From contig JBBBWG010008447.1 in the NCBI GenBank assembly GCA_037176905.1, positions 1-24,192 of the forward strand: DNA of 24,192 nucleotides. The letters run 5' to 3'. The notes beneath the pieces were generated by a model, which saw nothing but the letters and a program-made list of their open reading frames with translations, had not been told where the DNA came from and did no database searches. Every line of letters begins with the position of its first letter. Positions within the stretch are counted from its first letter, which is position 1. The DNA comes from Azolla pinnata (taxonomy: Eukaryota > Streptophyta > Polypodiopsida > Salviniales > Salviniaceae). The translations under genes were made by a program, and so were the position numbers. Positions 18,371 to 24,192 of this stretch are shown here, piece by piece.

Positions 18371-18959
18371 TTGCTTGATCCTCGGAACCATGAGATCACC
18401 AGTCCCTAGTTGGATCACTAGTGTTGTTAGCGGGTTCTGATGTCGACAACGAGGAGAGGGGTTGAGGCCCTACCCAACATTCTGTACGAAGAGAGAAAGA
18501 TGGAGACGGACAGAGAGCGGGAATGAGTCCTTGATGCCCCAAGAGGGGTTCTTTTATAGTTCCAATCATACACATCCACACTTTTACCCAATCATACACG
18601 TCCACACTTTGACACTAGGATGCAACATACGACAATATTGTTCTCATTTGACTGGCTGCAACACATAAATTTTAACACAAACGGCTAAATCTACAGACAG
18701 TTTCTTAGCGTGCTCAATTATAGCAATCAGAACACACTCCACATAGAGACATCTGTATGCATGGTTTGAAAGACACTACATGGCATGACATGGCGCTCTA
18801 ATGTATGGATATATCTTTGTTTTTCCTGCACACCTAATTAACTGATCAAGGCTCTTGGCCATTACTTTGCAATGCAACAATCTAGGGTACCCATTACATT
18901 GTTGTCGATGGCTTCGATCAGATAGATGTCATGTGTTCGTATCATGACATCAAGGGGTC
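18371..18959. other. Intergenic, no gene seen
   Basis: Short open frames on both strands show no domain. A 27-base direct repeat (ccaatcatacac(a/g)tccacacttt) lies at about 18563-18615. Nothing else stands out before the telo-box block. Confidence 0.5.
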
Positions 18960-19425
18960 GAGAGCCTTACAACAAACCCTAAACCTTGAACCCTAAACCG
19001 TAAAGGCAAAAAACCCTAAACCCTAATTGCAATGTGAATATCACGGCAAGCAGGTTGAAACGAGCCCATGGATATGAGACCTATCCCCTAGTAGCGGCCA
19101 AACTCAGCTACAGATGATTCGGTGAGAGCGCACGATTTCTCGTTTTCTGAACATGTTGTGCCAAAAGCACTTCTGAGAGCCTTCCAATAATAAACCCTTA
19201 AACCCCAAACCCAAAACCCTAAAGGTGAAACCCTAAACACTAAACCCTAAACCCTAAACCCTAACTTCACTATCATAGCAGCATGCCAAAAGCACTTCCG
19301 AGAGCCTTACACTAATAAACCCTTAAACCCCAAACCCAAAATCCTAAAGGGGAAGCCCTAAAACCTAAACCCTAAACCCTAAATCCTAAACCCTAAACCC
19401 TAACTTCACTATCAGTAGCAGCATA
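18960..19425 (+). promoter_or_regulatory. Triplicated telo-box (AAACCCTAA) block upstream of the GCK gene
   Basis: Three related segments each begin gagagcctt (18960, 19175, 19300) and run into clusters of aaaccctaaa. The last two are a tandem duplication (offset 125) from tgccaaaagcactt to aaccctaacttcactatca.tagcagcat. AAACCCTA(A) motifs near plant transcription starts are known telo boxes, common in promoters of growth and translation genes. The block ends about 125 bases before the likely start codon, so it covers the proximal promoter or 5' leader. It is too degenerate and interspersed to be a simple telomere fusion. Confidence 0.7.
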
Positions 19426-19440
19426 AACCCCAGCACTGAA

Positions 19441-19552
19441 ACAGAACGAAGAAGAAGAAGAAGAAGAATTTGTGGGCCAGTTTTGTAGATCCTCAGAAAG
19501 AAGAGGAACAAAAACCCTGGATTCCAACAGAAGAAACAGAGCGCCTGCTGCC
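19441..19552 (+). promoter_or_regulatory. Probable 5' leader of the GCK gene with (GAA)n tract
   Basis: It contains gaagaagaagaagaagaagaa (about 19450-19470) and an upstream in-frame ATG at 19472 in a poor context. The frame from that ATG runs without stop into the CDS, giving a possible 27-residue N-terminal extension. Confidence 0.45.
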
Positions 19553-20329
19553 ATGGCCATCGATCCTTCCTCCGCGCAGATCGCAGACGAGATCCCCGCA
19601 AAGCCTGCAGCAGCTTCAGAGAAATCGGAAGGAGATCAGCAGGAAGCCAAGGGTCGAGAGGATCTGCCCCAATCCCAATCCCAGACAGACGGAGAAGCGA
19701 GTGAAGGAGATGAAGGCAATGGCGCCGCTGCAGCGGACCTACCCGCTCAAGCGAAGGCAGACGGAGAAACAACCGACGACGGCCTGGGTGAAGAGGAAGA
19801 TCGAGAAGGAGATGAAGACGAAGAACCAGGTGAGTGCCCCTTCTGCCTGTTCATGAAAGGTGGCCCTTGCAGAGACAACTTCATTCAGTGGGAAGACTGC
19901 GTCAAGTCCGCAGAAGATGCTAAGGAAGATATTGTTGAGAAATGCCATCAGATTACCTTCCTGTTGAAAGAATGTATGGAAGCAAACAGCGAGTATTATG
20001 AACCCGTCTTGCAAGCCGAAAAAGCCATGGGAGAGGCGATTCTTGAGGAGGAAGAAGAAGCATCATCATCGCCTTCTTTGCAAGCAGGAGCAGAAGAAGG
20101 TGAGAGTCAAATCCCAGCCCCACTGTTGCAACATGGTGATGCTGATGGGAGCGATGAGAGCCGTCGTCCTGATGCGCAACCAGTGCCTCGAGAGGATGAT
20201 GCTAATAGAAGCTCCAATGGAGATGAAAGCCGAAGCTCGGCAGTTGAGGCTCAATCATCAGGAATAGTAGAAGGTTCTTTGCAGGGAGATCGAAACCACT
20301 CTTCGGAAAGTGATGCAGGATCCTCATAA
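19553..20329 (+). CDS. GCK-domain family protein with twin CX9C cysteine pattern (258 aa)
   Basis: I chose the ATG at 19553 because ccATGGcc is a strong plant start context and MAID follows. The in-frame ATG at 19472 is weaker. Residues 1-92 are acidic and low-complexity (Glu/Asp/Gly/Ala/Gln). Residues 93-157 form the conserved GCK domain: GECPFCLFMKGGPCRDNF with W113, then VEKCHQITFLLKECME. Six cysteines sit at 95, 98, 106, 116, 131 and 141, giving one CXXC and two CX9C pairs 14 residues apart. Residues 165-258 are acidic, Ser-rich and probably disordered. No signal peptide or membrane segment is visible. The gtgagt at 19829 lies inside the domain codons and is not used as a splice site in this reading. 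The molecular function of GCK proteins is not established. The single open frame and family match make the gene itself secure. Confidence 0.88.
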   Translation: MAIDPSSAQIADEIPAKPAAASEKSEGDQQEAKGREDLPQSQSQTDGEASEGDEGNGAAAADLPAQAKADGETTDDGLGEEEDREGDEDEEPGECPFCLFMKGGPCRDNFIQWEDCVKSAEDAKEDIVEKCHQITFLLKECMEANSEYYEPVLQAEKAMGEAILEEEEEASSSPSLQAGAEEGESQIPAPLLQHGDADGSDESRRPDAQPVPREDDANRSSNGDESRSSAVEAQSSGIVEGSLQGDRNHSSESDAGSS

Positions 20330-22678
20330 CGGGTTCACTTTCATCTGAAGTAAGTGATATATATTGTTTACTACATTTCAAAGTTTTGACTTAAGGCTTT
20401 AGATCTGAGTCAGTTACTGTCCGAGATGGGGGTTTCGATTTCTGTCTGTGCTAATGCCATGGGTAGGGAGCATCGATGGTTCGGTTGGAACCAAAATAGA
20501 ACGGTTTGGTTTTCCTTGCCTTGCCTCAGGGCCTCTGATCAGAGTATGTGATAGTTTGATGCTATGTACACGAAGAGCCTCACCTCACCTATGGACTGGT
20601 TAAATTCTACCCAGACCTGGGCAACCCGATTGCTAGTCATTAGTTGGATCAGGACTAACCATCTTGTCAATAATAGTTTGTATATAGCTTAAAACTGAGA
20701 ATACATTGTATTTTCGATATTTATTATGCATTAGCGGTTATAAATCTCTAGGACAAGATTTTTTTGGTTGATTATGATAATGCATTAGCCACCAACAACT
20801 TCCAGGTTAGGGTTTGTCTCCATTTTAGCCAAAACACAAAATTGAGATAATATTTACATCCAACATATGAAACATGTAGCTTAAGTTGTTTATTTATTAC
20901 TTTCTGAAGGTTAGAAGAATCTCCTATGCTTGGTCCTACTCCATACAAATAGCCAGGCTGTTACTGTTGTGCTCTTTTGGTATCTATGCTCCTCAAATTT
21001 GTCCACGTTGGTTCTCTTGTACCTATTTCCACTATTCAAGGTCTATCTTTATGTGTTTAACTGAGTTTTCACATAGTCATGCTTACTTGCTCATCTGCGT
21101 TGGGGTTCTTTGTAGGCAAACTGGTCGTGAGTTGTCCAGATGGATTAAGATATAATTGATTCTAGATTGGATCATTAGAGGAAATGTTTTAGGGGGGAAA
21201 GATTATGAAGAGTGTGCTGAACTGAACCTAGATGTGGATTTGGACTGTCAACACAGAAATTCGTCGGACCATCCAAGAACTGAATCCGGAGTATTAAACG
21301 CTTGCCAACATCCTTCCACACATCATTCCAATTATTATTTTTTTGGAGGAAGACAATTTTTTTTTCTCTATTCCAAATGTACGGAAATTTTGATAATGAT
21401 TCCACTGAGTTGGCTAAACTTCTTGAGCATTTTCCATTGCATGATGCATCTACTTCAAAGGGAAAACATATAGACCTTTGGTTTAATGGATCTTCTTTGG
21501 ATTATGTAATAATGCAGCAAAATGGCAGATATATACTTTGGAGTAATTGTTCAGTTAAATAAAAAGTTCTAGATTTGAAGGGGTTACAGCATTGAGATAC
21601 TTGTACTTATATCTATTGTAAATCTGATGAGTGTTCATGTATTCTTACTTCTTGGGATCTTGTAGGCATGTGTACTATGATCATTATGATTGCTCATTGA
21701 TGATAAAGTCATCTGTACAATATGACTGACGTTGTCAGCTGAGGATTTGGCAGCTGATCCGATAAGTCAGTAAGCACTTGTCAAAATACATGACTATTGA
21801 CAAATTCTTGATTATCAGTATCCTTAAACCTCACCCTAAAGTATAGCTTTACCATCTTTATCACCTACAGCACAATATATTCTTGCATCTATGATTACCG
21901 CAATATTAGACACATTTAACTCAGCACCCTATTATCAAGGATCTTTGCAGACAGCACAATATTATGTTGGCGTTTAGCAATAGAATAACCATTGCCTACA
22001 ATAACCAACCACAATGCAGGCCCCAGATGTAGCTTTACCCTGCCATTCTAATCCATTATTTGCATCATCAATTAAGAGGAATTTATGTTTGCTTGAATAT
22101 ACATATCAACCTACATTCACAAATGTACTGGAGAGCCACACTATGAAGGAAAACAATAATGTGAACGAGAGTAAATGTGAGATTAGAGCTAAATCAATAA
22201 ATTTCATGAGAAATATGAGCATTTTTAGAAAATGTAAAACTATCTCACAGTTTATGTTTAATGTTTTGTTTCCTTATTCCAAAATTTTAAGGATGAAAAA
22301 GCAAGGGAATTAGGACAACTTAAAAAAGACTAACATATCTTTAATTTTGTCACTCACAATAAAAATGAGGTGTAATGTTTGGATTTGAGAAGACATAGCT
22401 ACGGCTTAACTGTTGATCATCAGCACTGAGAAAGATGGCCATGATAGAATGTTACTAAAAACGGAATATGATTAGAAAATGAATGATACTAATATATTTT
22501 ATAAGAATAGCTATACGATATACACAGGCTCTGCCTATCGACGCCGCTTGTAGTGTTGGATGGTGTAAAAAATGGATTCTTTGGCCCACAAATGTGGCTC
22601 AAGATCAGTGGTCAGACGACAAATGAAGTGTTAAGAGGTTTGGAACAGTTAAATAACATTGAAGTGCTTGTATAATTA
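20330..22678. other. 3' region of the GCK gene and intergenic space
   Basis: A gtaagt donor at about 20350 and a ttctttgtag acceptor at about 21115 could bound an intron in the 3' UTR, but only a transcript would show it. AATAAA at 21558-21563 is a candidate poly(A) signal. Open frames at 20886-21155, 21156-21562 and 22014-22313 have no recognisable domain and AT-rich, UTR-like composition. I see no further gene on either strand before the stop codon of the convergent gene at 22679. Confidence 0.45.
22521..22555 (+). mobile_element. Possible CACTA-type terminus
   Basis: The plus strand ends ctgcctatcgacgccgcttg then tagtg. Its reverse complement starts CACTACAAGCGGCGTCG, the look of a CACTA inverted terminus with GCGTCG beside it. 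There is no partner end and no tandem subterminal repeat, so this may be a fragment or chance. Confidence 0.25.
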
Positions 22679-24079
22679 TTATGCACCCCATTTCGATCCA
22701 ACAAGTGTATAATCATCATTATCTTCATACAAGATGGTGTGGATGGCTTTGTTGAAAGAGAAATTGGGTGGGCCTTTAGATTGATGCTCGGAAGAGAGTT
22801 GTGCTTGAGATGGTGGCGGCCCTATGGCGACCTGGAGCAAAATAAGAGAGAAAACTTACACCATCCAGTTGCTACACATAAATTGTAATACTGTTGTCAT
22901 AACAAAGCTCGAAATGTTTAACATCTCTGCAATCACTTACAAATCGAGATCCCATCAAAGAAGAGAGAAAGAAGAAGCATAAAATAGAGTAGTGGAAGAA
23001 ATGGATCGGAACAAGTACAATTACTAGCATCTAATCATTTAAAATTCAAACATGTGATGCGACGATACCTATTTGTACCAGCGGAATGCATTAACGCAAT
23101 TCATAACACATGTACACAAACATATGTAGTCATACACTCATGCTCAAAAAATAGACACACAATTGCATACACATACATCATAGAATTGTATGTGTGTATA
23201 TCTGTCTCTGAATGTGTATGTATTTGTGTGCGCATGTATGTATTTATTCATCTTTGTGAGTACTTCATTTTGACTACAAACATAAAACAAAAGATTTGAA
23301 GCCAGAAAAACCGAACATCTAAAAGCAAAAAAGGATTGAATGCATGCTAATTATTTACCTCGATCGCCTGGAGCTTCCTAAGATACCATTCTCTTTCGAC
23401 ACGAATACCAAGATAGAGTTTCTCCAACTGCAATTCTTCATCACCTTTGATTTGTTCCAGTAAGGGTCTGGTCAAGGCTAAGTATGTGGCAGATATAAAA
23501 TCCTAACCCCAAAGTTTCGAAGCACAATGTTTGCAACTGTGAAAAATGCCATGTTAATCCTAACCCCAAACCTGAACCCCGTTTTGAAGCACAATGTGTT
23601 TGCAACACTGAAAAATGCCATATATTTTGCATACGATTGGCAGAATTCTGACAGAGTTACAAAAGATTACATAAAATGCAGGATTATTGTCAGCTTCCCA
23701 TCGGTTGAATAAGCACAACTGAGAGGATACACAGCTTAGTATGCAATGCGAGGAGGTGCCGGAGCTTCTTGACAGGCTTCTTCAGAATCTGATTGCAATC
23801 TCCATTACCGCTGCAACAGCAACACATAATGCAAGGGCATGTATGTACAGATCAAACCATGCCAACACAGTGATTCAATATGAAAATCTAAAGGTAACAC
23901 ATTTAGCCCCACAGAAGCAGATCACAGGCAAAATCAGAGATTCACAAAGATGTACCTTCCTCCATCTTGAGCATCGATGTCTTGGAAGATCTCTCTCAGA
24001 TTGTCCCACACATCAGAATTCCCGCCTTCCAGTGTGTGGCTCACAACCTCGTCCTCCTCCACAGGAGACAGTTCATTCT
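22679..24079 (-). CDS. Spliced gene, four 3'-terminal exons; C-terminus resembles EB1-type end-binding proteins
   Basis: Minus-strand exons: 24079-23956, 23810-23733, 23467-23359 and 22831-22679 (stop TAA at 22681-22679). Each has AG before and GT after it (the second donor, gtgtat, is weak). The phases 2-2-0 fit together to give 153 residues plus the stop. Exon 1 is acidic (NELSPVEEDEVVSHTLEGG, then DVWDNLREIFQDID). Exon 2 is basic (ILKKPVKKLRHLLALHTK). Exon 3 is a predicted coiled coil (LLEQIKGDEELQLEKLYLG, then RVEREWYLRKLQAIE). Exon 4 holds NKAIHTILYEDND and ends SKWGA. ERxWYLxKLxxIE followed by AIxxILYxxD recalls the EB-homology domain of microtubule plus-end proteins, where ERDFYFxKLRDIE and a KKILYATD-like helix occur. 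The spacing here is longer. The upstream part, which would carry a CH domain if this is right, lies beyond the window. The exon structure is firmer than the family call. Confidence 0.62.
23500..23622. repeat. Diverged tandem duplication inside an intron
   Basis: Two copies of atcctaaccccaaa...gaagcacaatg...tttgcaac..tgaaaaatgccat start at about 23500 and 23557. The second is about 8 bases longer. It lies in the 265-bp intron between exons 2 and 3 of the minus-strand gene, so the plus- and minus-strand open frames here are not coding. Confidence 0.75.
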
Positions 24080-24100
24080 CTGCAAAGATAAACCAGCCTA

Positions 24101-24150
24101 TCATCATCATCATCGTAATCATCATCAACAACAACAACAACAACAATAAG
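24101..24150. repeat. (CAT)n/(CAA)n microsatellite
   Basis: A compound trinucleotide run, tcatcatcatcat then caacaacaacaacaac. It lies just upstream of the splice acceptor at 24080, so it is probably intronic. The Leu- and Met-rich frame on the minus strand and the Gln/His-rich frame on the plus strand come from this run. Confidence 0.85.
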
Positions 24151-24192
24151 AGCAACAGCATCCCAATCTATCAGCATGCCTCTTTCTTTCCC

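Noticed and set aside
18960..19400. Interstitial telomere or chromosome end-fusion site
   Set aside because: The AAACCCTAA units are degenerate, interspersed with unique sequence and duplicated with it, and lie right at a gene start, which fits telo boxes better.
19829..19834. gtgagt inside the GCK gene as a splice donor
   Set aside because: It encodes the start of the conserved GECPFC motif, and the domain continues uninterrupted, so splicing there would destroy it.
20886..21562. Open frames after the GCK gene as extra exons
   Set aside because: The GCK frame already ends at a stop. These frames show no conserved motif and fit a 3' UTR better.
22014..22313. 99-codon plus-strand open frame
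   Set aside because: AT-rich, no recognisable domain, no splice or start context, and it lies between two convergent genes.
23934..24161. Minus-strand frame starting with a Leu/Met run as a signal peptide
   Set aside because: The Leu/Met run is the (CAA)n/(CAT)n microsatellite, and the coding part begins after the AG acceptor at 24080.

Overview
The window looks like nuclear DNA of a land plant. The evidence is Ty1/copia and Ty3/gypsy (chromodomain-type) retrotransposons with tRNA-iMet primer sites, a CACTA-type DNA transposon end with TTAGCGACG-like subterminal motifs, plant telomere-type AAACCCTAA boxes, and spliced genes with GT-AG introns. I cannot name the species. There is no prokaryotic operon, CRISPR array, tRNA or rRNA gene.

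Roughly 1-19,000 is a retrotransposon and transposon graveyard. From the left it holds: an LTR fragment with a strong inverted repeat (1-332); the 5' part of a chromovirus-like gypsy element on the minus strand (about 407-3760), split by a nested solo LTR with a clean 5-bp target duplication (1385-1757); the integrase/chromodomain end and 3' LTR of the same gypsy family on the plus strand (about 3795-5102); the 3' end of another gypsy element (5146 to about 5757); short duplications; a 1-kb ATGCATGTATAT-type tandem array (6490-7530); a CACTA-type right end with a 47-bp tandem repeat (8674-8982), followed at once by more of the same array; degenerate repeats; two decayed gypsy LTR regions (about 10.3-11.5 kb); a structurally complete but coding-dead copia element on the minus strand (11528-16722; paired 321-bp LTRs, PBS, PPT); and a much older, internally deleted copia (17086-18177) sitting between two tandem copies of an unknown repeat of about 186 bp.

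Roughly 19,000-24,192 is genic. A gene of the GCK-domain family reads rightward (CDS 19553-20329), behind a triplicated telo-box block. Its cysteines form a twin CX9C pattern. A leftward, convergent, spliced gene occupies 22679-24079. I could assemble four exons with matching phases, and the last two resemble the end-binding (EB1) homology region of microtubule plus-end proteins. Its 5' part lies beyond the window. Between the two genes I see only UTR or intergenic sequence and a possible second CACTA end.

I found no wholly new gene system. The best leads are the assembled minus-strand spliced gene, the twin CX9C reading of the GCK domain, the perfect 177-bp duplication inside an otherwise about 5% diverged copia, the oppositely oriented halves of one gypsy family, and the array/CACTA association.
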